Assembly: GCA_026129525.1 (NCBI GenBank)
Contig: JAHCHW010000006.1
Location: forward strand, 128,705-192,704
Length of the DNA stretch: 64,000 nucleotides
Source: Chitinophagales bacterium
GTDB lineage: Bacteria > Bacteroidota > Bacteroidia > Chitinophagales > LD1
Direction of reading: 5' to 3'
Shown here: one piece after another, positions 9,133-16,831 of the stretch
Layout: every line of letters begins with the position of its first letter
Numbering within the stretch: the stretch's first letter is position 1
Notes under the pieces: generated by a model
What the model was told of the DNA's origin: nothing
What the model saw: the letters and a program-made list of their open reading frames with translations, nothing else
Database searches by the model: none
Position numbers and translations under genes: made by a program

Positions 9133-11474
9133 TTGTTCTTGGTTTTTATAGGAGGAACAGTGAATTTGAAATTGTAAGAAATGGAAGGCACCACACGGAA
9201 CAGGTAACTTTTTTCGGCAATGGTGTTGCCATCATCATCCACTTTAAAATCTATACTGTAAGCATTCTTGCGGGCATACACATTGTACACGCTGATGTTT
9301 AAATCATGCTCCCAGTATTTACGTTTCTTCAAAACAAAGGTGGCTGCAATATCCAGGCGGTGATAAGCCGGAAACCTGTCCTGATTACGCAATCCGTAGT
9401 ATGGAACAATTTGCCCGTTGAGCACATACTTGCCAATGGGATAAGTAACGGCAATGCCGGTGTAATACACCCAGGTAGCCGATACGTTGATGCGCGGAGT
9501 AATGTCGTACATCAGTACCACGCTTAAATCGTGCGTGCGGTCGTAGCGCGAAGGAAACCAGCTTTCGTTGTTTACGGTGGGGAATTTCCGCTCGGAGCGC
9601 GAAAGCGTGTAACTTACCCAACCCGTAAATTTTCCTTTTCGTTTTTTAAAGAAAAATTCAAAGCCATACGCTCGTCCTACTCCGAATAGTAGTTGGTTTT
9701 CTACCGTTTCGTTGGCGCGAAGTTGTGCTCCGTTTTTGTAATCAATTTGGTTTTGCAACCATTTGTAGTAACCTTCTACCGAAAGCTCAAACATATCTTT
9801 GTAGAAATTTACGAAGTAACCCGCGCTTACCTGGTCACTTATTTCGGGTTTTACATTGTTGGTGGTAAGCACCCAGCGGTCGGTAGGGAAGGAAGTAGTA
9901 GTATTGGAAAGCAAGTGAATGTTTTGCACGTTGCGCGAGTAAGCAGTTTTGAAACTCATGTTCGGATAAAAATTCCAACTGATTGAAACACGCGGCTCAG
10001 GATTGATATACGTGCGATTAAATTTGCCAAACGGAAGATTAAAAGTGTCAATGGCTTCATTTTCATGGAACACGAAATACTTGGAAGGCCCCACCTGCGA
10101 GAATGCCGAAATACGAATGCCGTAGTTGATATTAAGTTGATTCCACAGTGAAACTTCGTGTTGGGCATACACCGCGCTTTCCCATCCGTAATTTTTGGTA
10201 AGAATAATGTTGCCGATGCGCGAAGTGTCTTTTGAAATTACCTGCCCGGGAACAATAGTGTGGAAGGTAGTTAGAAATCCAAACTTGAATTTGTTGCGCG
10301 AGTTGAGATAGAAATCCAAATCTTCCTTTAAGCTGAAATCGCGTATCTGCGATTTTACATCAATGTCGGCTACGTTGATGCCGATGGTGTAGTTGAATTC
10401 GTTGTAAATAAAACTGAGGTTGCTGAAAAGTTTATCGCTGAAAATGTGATTCCATCGTGCAGTGGCAGTGGCATTTCCGTACACAATGCTAAACCTGTCC
10501 TGAAACCCAAACTTATCCTGCCCGAAATAGCCCGAAAGGAAAATTCGGTCGCGCTTGCCAATGCGGTAGTTGGCTTTGGCGTTGAGGTCGTAGAAATACA
10601 AAATGCTTTTGCGGAGATTTTCGTTCTTGGAAAGTTTCAGAAACACATCGGCATAGGTTCTGCGTCCGGTTACAATAAACGAACCTTTATCGCGCACAAT
10701 AGGTCCTTCCACATTCAGCCGCGATGAAATTAACCCAACGCCACCGCTAATTACGTAATCTTTGCTGTTGCCTTCTTTCATTTTTATATCGAGCACACTG
10801 GCAGCACGACCTCCGTATTCGGCAGGCATGTTTCCCTTGTAAAGCGTGGCATCTTTAATGGCATCGTTGTTAAACACCGAAAAGAAACCGAGCAAGTGCG
10901 AGGCATTGTAAACGGTGGCTTCGTCCAGCAAAACAAGATTTTGGTCGTTGCTGCTGCCGCGCACATAAAAACCGCTGTTGCCTTCGGAGGCGGGCTGCAC
11001 CCCCGGCAGCAGTTGAATGGTTTTCAGTAAATCTTTTTCGCCAAACAATACCGGAATTTTTTCCAACTGCTTTATATCGAGTTTAACCGCACTTACCTCG
11101 GCAGTTTTAATGTTCTCGTCTTCTTTTTTGGCGGTTATCTCTACTTCTTTCAGGTTTTGCGAAGCGGGCGAGAGGGAGATATTGATGGTTTGATTTTTGG
11201 CAGAATCAAGCATTACCACTTTTTCATCAAAACCGATGTAACGGAACACCAATTGTTTGGCTGAAAGCGGAAGTGTGAGCGAATAAAAACCGTACGCATT
11301 GGTAACGGTGCCAATGCCGGTGGTGTCTTTCAGTAAAACCGTGGCGCCAATAAGCTCTTCGCCTGTTTTGGCATCGCGTATGGTGCCGCTTACGGTAAAG
11401 TTTTTTTGGGCATTGCCGAATAGTGTACCGGCAAGCAGCAGAGTAAAAAGAATAAATCGAAGTATTGGATTCAT
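9129..11474 (-). CDS. TonB-dependent receptor with N-terminal carboxypeptidase-regulatory domain
   Basis: About 781 residues when started at ATG 11474, which gives a clean signal peptide (MNPILRFILFTLLLAG, then NAQ); the longer upstream reading has no signal. Residues about 25-110 are a CarboxypepD_reg-like domain (VSGTIRDAKTGEELIGATV). A plug domain follows (VSAVKLDIKQLEKIPVLFGEKD, SGFYVRGSSNDQNLVLLDEA), then a long beta-barrel. It forms an operon with the downstream DUF4249 gene. The family imports ligands across the outer membrane using TonB energy; nothing in the sequence names the ligand. Its upstream region holds the 21-bp tandem array. Confidence 0.9.
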   Translation of the reverse strand: MNPILRFILFTLLLAGTLFGNAQKNFTVSGTIRDAKTGEELIGATVLLKDTTGIGTVTNAYGFYSLTLPLSAKQLVFRYIGFDEKVVMLDSAKNQTINISLSPASQNLKEVEITAKKEDENIKTAEVSAVKLDIKQLEKIPVLFGEKDLLKTIQLLPGVQPASEGNSGFYVRGSSNDQNLVLLDEATVYNASHLLGFFSVFNNDAIKDATLYKGNMPAEYGGRAASVLDIKMKEGNSKDYVISGGVGLISSRLNVEGPIVRDKGSFIVTGRRTYADVFLKLSKNENLRKSILYFYDLNAKANYRIGKRDRIFLSGYFGQDKFGFQDRFSIVYGNATATARWNHIFSDKLFSNLSFIYNEFNYTIGINVADIDVKSQIRDFSLKEDLDFYLNSRNKFKFGFLTTFHTIVPGQVISKDTSRIGNIILTKNYGWESAVYAQHEVSLWNQLNINYGIRISAFSQVGPSKYFVFHENEAIDTFNLPFGKFNRTYINPEPRVSISWNFYPNMSFKTAYSRNVQNIHLLSNTTTSFPTDRWVLTTNNVKPEISDQVSAGYFVNFYKDMFELSVEGYYKWLQNQIDYKNGAQLRANETVENQLLFGVGRAYGFEFFFKKRKGKFTGWVSYTLSRSERKFPTVNNESWFPSRYDRTHDLSVVLMYDITPRINVSATWVYYTGIAVTYPIGKYVLNGQIVPYYGLRNQDRFPAYHRLDIAATFVLKKRKYWEHDLNISVYNVYARKNAYSIDFKVDDDGNTIAEKSYLFRVVPSISYNFKFTVPPIKTKNK

Positions 11475-11786
11475 GTTTCGGAAAACTGTCGCAACATTAA
11501 ACAAGGAAAATGAAAAAAAGTTGAACGGAGGGATAATTGTAGAGGGCCAAACAACTGATGTCTTTAAGTATTTGGAATGTATGTAATGATTTACCACAGA
11601 GAGCATTAAGAACATTAAGCAGAAATGTTGACTAAGCAGTGAGCAAGTTTAAAGTTTGGAGACGAGAGATTGTTTAAGGGACGGGAAAAGAAAGTAAAGA
11701 TTTATGAATGATTGCTTGGGTAATGGGAGATGTGGATTAGGAGCAGATAGATATTGTAATGGAGGAGTGAAATACAAATTTGGAGG
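11475..11786. other. Non-coding gap upstream of the TonB receptor
   Basis: No supported gene. The plus strand is purine-rich. From about 11661 onward the sequence carries decayed copies of the 21-bp unit in the same phase as the array that follows (units beginning 11661, 11703, 11724, 11745 and 11766). Confidence 0.6.
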
Positions 11787-12038
11787 TGTGCGATAAAGAT
11801 TTTTGCTGTTACGATATTGTTTAGGAGATGTGCGAGAAAGATTTCGTGAAGTGCGATAAGGATTTTTTGTTAAGCGATGTTAATTTCCCTTTGTGCGATA
11901 TTGTTTAGGTTATGTGCGATAGTGATGTTGACTTGTGCGACAAAGGTTAGGGGGTGTGCGACAATAATTTTTGCATGTGCGACAAAGATTAGGATATGTG
12001 CGATGAAGATTTTTGCTTGTGCGATGTGGCTTAGGGTA
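11787..12038. repeat. Twelve-unit 21-bp tandem array, core TGTGCGA
   Basis: Twelve consecutive 21-bp units with no insertion or deletion. Nine begin exactly with TGTGCGA; the others have gTTaCGA, aGTGCGA or TaaGCGA. The second half alternates between two endings, TTAGG (units 6, 8, 10, 12) and TTTTTGC-like (units 7, 9, 11), giving a 42-bp higher-order repeat. Both strands are open in one frame over much of it, reading as 7-residue repeats. The array begins at the original stop codon of the disrupted B gene and lies upstream of the TonB receptor. Function unknown; see findings. Confidence 0.92.
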
Positions 12039-12194
12039 GCCCCCAAGCCCCGAAGGCTTCGTTGGGCCCAATTTGCGGTCGCAGTATATCTACCTTTGCG
12101 GCAGGGTTGCATACACCGACTCCAATACGGTTTGTTAGGTAGTTTTGCGATGAGCCTGCATCGGCAAACACCAAATTGAAGTTGTTCATAGGTA
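12031..12194 (-). pseudogene. Displaced 3' end of the tail-fibre-like B gene
   Basis: Joining minus-strand sequence across the mobile element at its TAGGTA duplication continues the B reading frame from RYIP into MNNFNLVFADAGSSQNY, then LTNRIGVGVCNPAAKVDI, ending at TAA (12031-12033). The segment now has no start and is cut off from the rest of the gene by 332 bp. The last 12 residues come from a small inverted repeat (12042-12066) and may not be original. Confidence 0.82.
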
Positions 12195-12526
12195 GGGTAT
12201 TCCCGAAAATAATTTGTGCAAATTCTTCGGATTCATGCCGATTGCATCAAGAAGCGATGATAAGTTTATAGAACCTCTTGTTTGCCTCACCCTGTTCCGC
12301 TGCGCGGAACTTCCCTCTCCACAGTGTGGAGAGGGGTGTCCCGCCAAAGGCGGGACGGGGTGAGGCAATGATGATGCCGGAAGTATCATACTGCCTCAAA
12401 ATCGTTCACTTTTTTAAAAAACATCGCGAATTCAGAATTTCATCACCACTCAAATTCTCGTAGGGGGGTGCAGGAAAAAATTATTTAAGCCATTCTAAAG
12501 CCCTTCATCAGATTTCGGGAATACCC
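12195..12526. mobile_element. 332-bp MITE-like element with 14-bp terminal inverted repeats and 6-bp target duplication
   Basis: The ends are GGGTATTCCCGAAA (12195-12208) and its exact complement TTTCGGGAATACCC (12513-12526). The direct repeat TAGGTA flanks both sides (12189-12194 and 12527-12532). Removing the element and one TAGGTA restores an uninterrupted reading frame in the host B gene. The element has no transposase; it contains a palindromic repeat at 12284-12366 and a short open frame whose end (LDAIGMNPKNLHKLF) could be the tail of a lost transposase, but I cannot assign a family. It is best read as a non-autonomous element or internally deleted IS. Confidence 0.88.
12284..12366. 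repeat. 83-bp palindromic REP-like element nested in the MITE
   Basis: The outer inverted repeat GCCTCACCC / GGGGTGAGGC encloses three hairpins in series: GTTCCGCtgcGCGGAAC, CCCTCTCCACAgTGTGGAGAGGG and GTCCCGCCaaaGGCGGGAC. This cruciform-like layout is typical of dispersed intergenic palindromes. Confidence 0.85.
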
Positions 12527-13526
12527 TAGGTATGTAGCGGTGGCTGCCTAACATAGCTGCCCCTGTAGCGGAACAAGTGGTTTGCCCTAACTGCACAACG
12601 CCCGAAGAAACCATCAGCCCATTGTTAGCGCTTACAAGGCTGGCGGCACTGCCCCATGTGCCGTTGCCGAGCAATACATCGGTGTTGTTGCCTGTAAATG
12701 CCAGCCTTCGAACTTCTACATCGTTTGCTCCTGTACCTCCGGCTACCGTTGAACCTATCAGTAAACTATTGAAACTGGTGGCTGCCGTAATACCGGTAAA
12801 ACGGGCATTACCGCCTACGTGCAGGTTATGGCTTGGATTAGTAGTGCCTATGTTAATTCCTACGAAGCGGCCACTTGGGTTCACCAGCAGGTTGCCATTT
12901 CCGTTGGTTTCAAAGTCAGTAAACATCGTTCCAACGGTACGGGTAATTCTAAACTGTGGGTTAGTTGCATCGAATACCTCAAGCCTGCGGATTGGGTCAA
13001 CGTTGCTTGGGTTTAAGCCCAAACGCCAAAAGTTATTAGTACCCACACGACCCACCTCGCTTGAATCGCGGTTAAAAATATAGCGCCCTGCCTGCGTATT
13101 AAACCACAAGCCATTTATAAAGCCGCACATTTCAAAGCGGTTGTTTCTGCTTTGGATAAGCCCTCCGCCATCCCAACGTATGTGTGTTTGCTGGCTGCTG
13201 CTGACCCATAAATCAAGATGCCCCGGACCTACGGGATTGGGGTCAAAAAACCGCAAACCATCGCCTGCTGTAGATCCGCTGCTGAAGAAACTACCCGATG
13301 TAAAACGGGCGCGAAGGGTGTTGTCGGTAAAAATGTTGATGGGTTGATTGGCATTGTGGCGGATTTCAAGCGGTATAGTGCTAGTGTTATCCGCTCCGAA
13401 CCATTCGGTTGAGTTAATGTTATTACCGCCCGTATTCCAATCAGGTGGAATTTGTGCGTTTACGGTAAACAAGATGATGGATAATAAAGCTGTTACCATC
13501 CATTTGTGTTGAATGTATTTTTTCAT
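12495..13526 (-). CDS. Tail-fibre-like secreted protein (module gene B), 3' end replaced by mobile element
   Basis: A 343-residue remaining product with a signal peptide (about residues 1-24, ending VNAQ). The body resembles tail-fibre and surface-fibre proteins of Bacteroidota: asparagine-rich beta repeats, HIRWDGGGLIQSRNNRFEMC, and the motif INIGTTNPSHNLHVGGNARF. The last residues after RYIP (RVFPKSDEGL) are encoded by the left end of the inserted element, not by the gene. The original reading frame resumes beyond it at 12194. It follows gene A (stop at 13547) with a 20-bp gap, so the two were one operon. Role unknown; a secreted or surface fibre is inferred. Confidence 0.78.
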   Translation of the reverse strand: MKKYIQHKWMVTALLSIILFTVNAQIPPDWNTGGNNINSTEWFGADNTSTIPLEIRHNANQPINIFTDNTLRARFTSGSFFSSGSTAGDGLRFFDPNPVGPGHLDLWVSSSQQTHIRWDGGGLIQSRNNRFEMCGFINGLWFNTQAGRYIFNRDSSEVGRVGTNNFWRLGLNPSNVDPIRRLEVFDATNPQFRITRTVGTMFTDFETNGNGNLLVNPSGRFVGINIGTTNPSHNLHVGGNARFTGITAATSFNSLLIGSTVAGGTGANDVEVRRLAFTGNNTDVLLGNGTWGSAASLVSANNGLMVSSGVVQLGQTTCSATGAAMLGSHRYIPRVFPKSDEGL

Positions 13527-13546
13527 TGTTTTTCGATTTGTGCCTG

Positions 13547-14524
13547 TCAGCGTGCAATCGAAAGTTTTTTTCTCCGGTGTTTTGTTTTCGTTTCTATTTC
13601 AGCATAGTAAATACCTGCGGGTAATGATGAAACATCTATGTGTTGCCCGTTGGCTGCCCATTGATGCGTTAATACCAATTGCCCCGTAGCTGTGAACAAT
13701 CGCACACATGCCTGCAGTTCTATACCGGTGATTTGCAACCAATCGCTTGCCGGATTGGGAAACAAACTGATGGCAGGTTCTGCCAAGTGGTTGATACCCA
13801 CGGTTAAGCAATCGGGAGAGCGGGAAACGCATACATCATCAAAAAAATAATAGGAACCTAAGGTTGGTCCACCTGCTAACCGAAATGTATCAAACAATCC
13901 CGGCTCAAAAAACAGCCCCAATCCAAGGTGGGTATATGGCTTATCGGCTACGATAGTGCCGAAAACCACTGTCCAAATAGCGGTGTCTGCAATCACCTCA
14001 TTGGCATACACATGTGCAAAATTGGGAATAGGCATTGCATTGTTCGGATGCAGATAACCTTGTGTGGTAAAGATTGCGCCAATATGACTACAAGACCAAT
14101 ACATGCCATAATAATTTCCAAAACCCGGACTTGTTTTGAACGAAACATAGTAGGTCTCACCCACGTCCATAGGCGCTAACAACTCACAACCCAGATATTC
14201 CCTAAAACCACCTGAAGGGGTTTGTCCAAAAGCACACAACCCAACATATGATTCCCCATTGGCGGGTTCCTGAGTGCCAAAGCCGTTCCATGGCGCCCAT
14301 CCTAATGAATCATTAAGATTCTGCGGCTGCACACAGGTGCTGAACGAGTTGGGCGATTCGCGCCACCAGGTCCAATGCAAAGGCATTTCATGAAAATTAG
14401 CCGGACATCCGTTTTGAAATTCTTCAAAACTGGGGTTGGGCACTAAATTGACGAACGGCTGGCAAAAGGCATTAACCGTTACCGTTAAACAAAAGCAGCA
14501 AAGAGAGAAAAACTTTATTGCCAT
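13547..14524 (-). CDS. Secreted T9SS protein (module gene A), NLVPNPSFEE family
   Basis: A 325-residue protein with a signal peptide (residues about 1-22), then the motif NLVPNPSFEEF that opens many Bacteroidota secreted proteins. The body, about residues 25-245, looks like a jelly-roll domain (YYVSFKTSPGFG, LGSYYFFDDVCV) with several cysteines. The C-terminal T9SS sorting domain (ISLFPNPASDWLQITG, later SLPAGIYYAEIETKTK) covers about the last 75 residues. It is a paralogue of the protein at 15147-16103, sharing layout and many motifs. Substrate or binding partner unknown. Confidence 0.82.
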   Translation of the reverse strand: MAIKFFSLCCFCLTVTVNAFCQPFVNLVPNPSFEEFQNGCPANFHEMPLHWTWWRESPNSFSTCVQPQNLNDSLGWAPWNGFGTQEPANGESYVGLCAFGQTPSGGFREYLGCELLAPMDVGETYYVSFKTSPGFGNYYGMYWSCSHIGAIFTTQGYLHPNNAMPIPNFAHVYANEVIADTAIWTVVFGTIVADKPYTHLGLGLFFEPGLFDTFRLAGGPTLGSYYFFDDVCVSRSPDCLTVGINHLAEPAISLFPNPASDWLQITGIELQACVRLFTATGQLVLTHQWAANGQHIDVSSLPAGIYYAEIETKTKHRRKKLSIAR

Positions 14525-14651
14525 AACAGGCGGTTAAAAAATAAATGATTTCCAATGGTGCGTTTGTGAAACGCTATCGCTTATTAAACGCACTTTAAAA
14601 ATAAGCGAATTCGCTTTCACTTTACCTAAAAAACTCATTCAGGCAAAGCGC

Positions 14652-14722
14652 CAAGCGCGAACGTTTCCAAGAGCTTGTTTGAGAGGGTGGAGGAGTGGTA
14701 GCGGCACAGCCGCTGGCGGGTG
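14652..14722 (+). repeat. 71-bp direct repeat, copy 1
   Basis: Matches 16195-16265 with no indel. The last 56 bp (14667-14722) differ at one base; the first 15 bp are diverged. It contains a perfect 6-bp hairpin AGCGGC-aca-GCCGCT. It lies next to the break in the B' pseudogene. Confidence 0.88.
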
Positions 14723-15135
14723 TTGAGTGTTAAAAACACATGGTTTGTAGGTAACATTAAACCACAAGCCGTTAATAAAGCCACACATTTCAAAGCGGTT
14801 GTTTCTGCTTTGGATAAGCCCTCCGCCATCCCAACGTATGTGTGTTTGCTGGCTGCTGCTGGTACATAAATCAAGATTGCCGATGCCACCGCTTGGTCGA
14901 AGAAGCGCAGCCCATCGCCTTGCGTGGTGCCGCTGCCAAAGGCGCCACCGGTGGTAAACTGCGCGCGCAGGGTGTTGTTGGTGCGGATGTTGATAGGTTG
15001 GTTGTTGGTGGAGCCGAGGAAGTCTGTGGTCAAAAGACCATTTCCCGCCAAATTCCAATGTTGGGTATTTACGTAGCAAGTGGCTGTAAATGTCAATGCA
15101 AACAGTATGATTGATATTTGTATTGTTCTTTTCAT
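14723..15135 (-). pseudogene. Decayed paralogue of the tail-fibre-like protein (module gene B')
   Basis: Starts at ATG 15135 with a signal peptide (MKRTIQISIILFALTFTATC). It follows the intact B protein closely: TNNQPINIRTNNTLRAQFTTGG, then DGLRFFD. One base is missing at about 14895-14896, where GG on the plus strand should be GGG. After this the correct frame is the neighbouring one and reads GNLDLCTSSSQQTHIRWDGG, then SRNNRFEMCGFINGLWFN, nearly identical to B. Homology stops at GLWFN close to the 71-bp repeat, so about two thirds of the gene is lost. The start lies 11 bp after the stop of gene A'. Confidence 0.85.
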
Positions 15136-15146
15136 TTTTCAATGTT

Positions 15147-16103
15147 TTAATGTGATACAATGATTTTTTTAAATGAGGATGCTGCCTTTGTGTTCACCTT
15201 TACAATGTAAACACCGTTTGTAAGTTTGCTTGCGTTTAATTCGGAACGCATAAGGTTGCCTGAAATTTCAGTTTCAATCCTTTTCCCGGTTAGGTCATAC
15301 AGTGAGATGTCAGGTAACATTCCGGGATGCTCAATGTATAGAACATCATCCACGGGGTTTGGAAAAACCTTTAGAAAATCATTGCTTAATGAAGCTGTAT
15401 AGTTAGGAAATGTGCAACCTTGTGGGTTTGTTGTTACACACACATCGTCAATATAATAATATGAACCCAAGGTCAGTACATCATCGCCAATGGTATCTGT
15501 ATTCATATTATCAAAAAAATTACCAATCATAATGTGTGTGTAAGCCGAGTCGGCCACGAATGTGCCTTGCACGGTTGTCCAAAGCAGGGTGTCAGAAATG
15601 ATGGCATTGGTATAAACATGAGCATGGTTATTAATAGGTGCCGGGTGATTGACATTGTATTGCTGCGAGGTGAACTTAATCCCAAGTTTGTTATTGAACA
15701 TATTCAGATAAGCCTGCCCACCGAAGCCGGGGCTTGCTTTAAATGAAACATAATAGATTTGTCCAATACTTAATGAAGTAATCAACTCAACACCTACAAT
15801 CTCCCTGTAAGAATCTATTTTATTATACCCACACAACCCTATGTAAGCATTGCCCGTTGCAGCTACTTGACACCCACATATATTACAAGGTATGCTCACA
15901 AAATCAGTTGCGCAGCGGTTGAAATAATCCGGGGTTGCCCTCATGTTTATCCATTTGTCCACCTTTTCAAACTCGCCCACTTCCGCAGGGCATTGATTGT
16001 ATTCTTCAAAGCTCGGGTTAGGCACTAAATTGATTTGTGCCAACATGGTAAACGCGGCAACATGGCAAAGCAAGAGCACAAAGAAAAAGCGCAACATATA
16101 CAA
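15147..16103 (-). CDS. Secreted T9SS protein (module gene A'), NLVPNPSFEE family
   Basis: A 318-residue paralogue of the protein at 13547-14524. It has a signal peptide (about 1-22, ending MLAQ) and the opening INLVPNPSFEEYNQCP. The central domain shares YYVSFKASPGFGG and LGSYYYIDDVCVTTNPQGC with its sister. A T9SS C-terminal domain follows (LKVFPNPVDDVLYIEHPG, later KLTNGVYIVKVNTKA). It heads the A'-B' copy of the module, followed 11 bp later by the B' pseudogene, and still has an intact frame although its partner is broken. Confidence 0.82.
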   Translation of the reverse strand: MYMLRFFFVLLLCHVAAFTMLAQINLVPNPSFEEYNQCPAEVGEFEKVDKWINMRATPDYFNRCATDFVSIPCNICGCQVAATGNAYIGLCGYNKIDSYREIVGVELITSLSIGQIYYVSFKASPGFGGQAYLNMFNNKLGIKFTSQQYNVNHPAPINNHAHVYTNAIISDTLLWTTVQGTFVADSAYTHIMIGNFFDNMNTDTIGDDVLTLGSYYYIDDVCVTTNPQGCTFPNYTASLSNDFLKVFPNPVDDVLYIEHPGMLPDISLYDLTGKRIETEISGNLMRSELNASKLTNGVYIVKVNTKAASSFKKIIVSH

Positions 16104-16141
16104 ACGTGTTTAACTAGTGAACAGCATACATTCTATCCTTT

Positions 16142-16174
16142 CAAAGATATGCACATTCGGTTTCTTTAATCAAA
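16142..16174 (-). promoter_or_regulatory. Putative promoter of the A'-B' module
   Basis: On the minus strand TTTG (16174-16171) and TATCTTTG (16149-16142) fit the Bacteroidota -33/-7 pattern, with a slightly long 21-nt spacer, 38 nt before the A' start codon. Confidence 0.42.
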
Positions 16175-16194
16175 ACTGCGGTTTTGCATAAAGT

Positions 16195-16265
16195 CAAGCC
16201 CGAATGCAGCCAAGAGCTTGTTTGAGAGGGTGGAGGAGTGATAGCGGCACAGCCGCTGGCGGGTG
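16195..16265 (+). repeat. 71-bp direct repeat, copy 2
   Basis: Second copy of the repeat at 14652-14722, same orientation, 1543 bp away. The two copies bracket the A'-B' module. Confidence 0.88.
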
Positions 16266-16831
16266 CTCTGCTTGCAAGTAAATGAAACTACTTAAAAGAT
16301 AGAGGGTTGCTTTAGGATGAAGATGTAGGATTAACCCTACACTACATGCGAGCGGAAAGCAGCAAAAGTGGAAAAGGGCAGTTATACGATGAGCCAGCCG
16401 CCTGAATATTTTTAAAAGAAACAACCGATAGCAATATTTCAGCGCTTTCACTTTGCGGGGAAACAGCAGGGTAATATGTAGTATTCCTAAAAGCATAACT
16501 GCTTTTTGTTTCAACACTAAAATCATGCAACTCACCGGACAAAGAGTCCGAAGTCATTCGCGTTATCAGTAGCTCCGCATCGCAACGAAACTCAAAGGGG
16601 GACCCGATATGCCAAGCAAGATTAGGTCCGGGGGCACTGCTGCTGATTATCCTACTATTAGGTAGTAGGCAAACCAAATATACAACTTATTTTAATTGAT
16701 AAAATTCTTTTTGATAATGTTTTTTGCGTAAGCCGGCAAACGGTTTGTTGGGGTGTAACTGCCTGCGGGCAAAAGATTAAAAAACTGAGAAAACGGTAGG
16801 ACGACTCGAAGGTGATTGACCGCTACACCAC
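16266..16831. other. Gap between A' module and thrC, no supported gene
   Basis: Two overlapping open frames here (16194-16535 and 16342-16677, minus) have unusual composition and no recognisable domain. They look like decayed or repeat-derived sequence. A 7-bp hairpin, CCTACTA-ttagg-TAGTAGG, sits at 16652-16670 without a T tract. Confidence 0.5.

Noticed and set aside
11787..12038. CRISPR array
   Set aside because: Units are contiguous 21-mers with no unique spacers of constant length, and no cas genes are near.
12042..12066. Terminator for gene B (CCCAA.. CGAAG-g-CTTCG.. TTGGG)
   Set aside because: The inverted repeat has an asymmetric internal bulge, no T tract in the gene direction, and lies inside the restored reading frame.
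11870..12179. Genes on either strand over the 21-bp array (80 and 100 residues, heptad repeats)
   Set aside because: Open frames arise because the repeat length is a multiple of three and the unit lacks stops. No start signal or known domain; both strands are equally open.
12186..12389. 67-residue minus-strand ORF ending within the MITE
   Set aside because: Most of it translates the palindromic repeat. Only the end (LDAIGMNPKNLHKLF) looks protein-like, possibly a transposase remnant; too short to call.
16194..16677. Two overlapping minus-strand ORFs (113 and 111 residues)
   Set aside because: One shares its C-terminal part with the 71-bp repeat and neither shows a domain, signal peptide or sensible neighbours.
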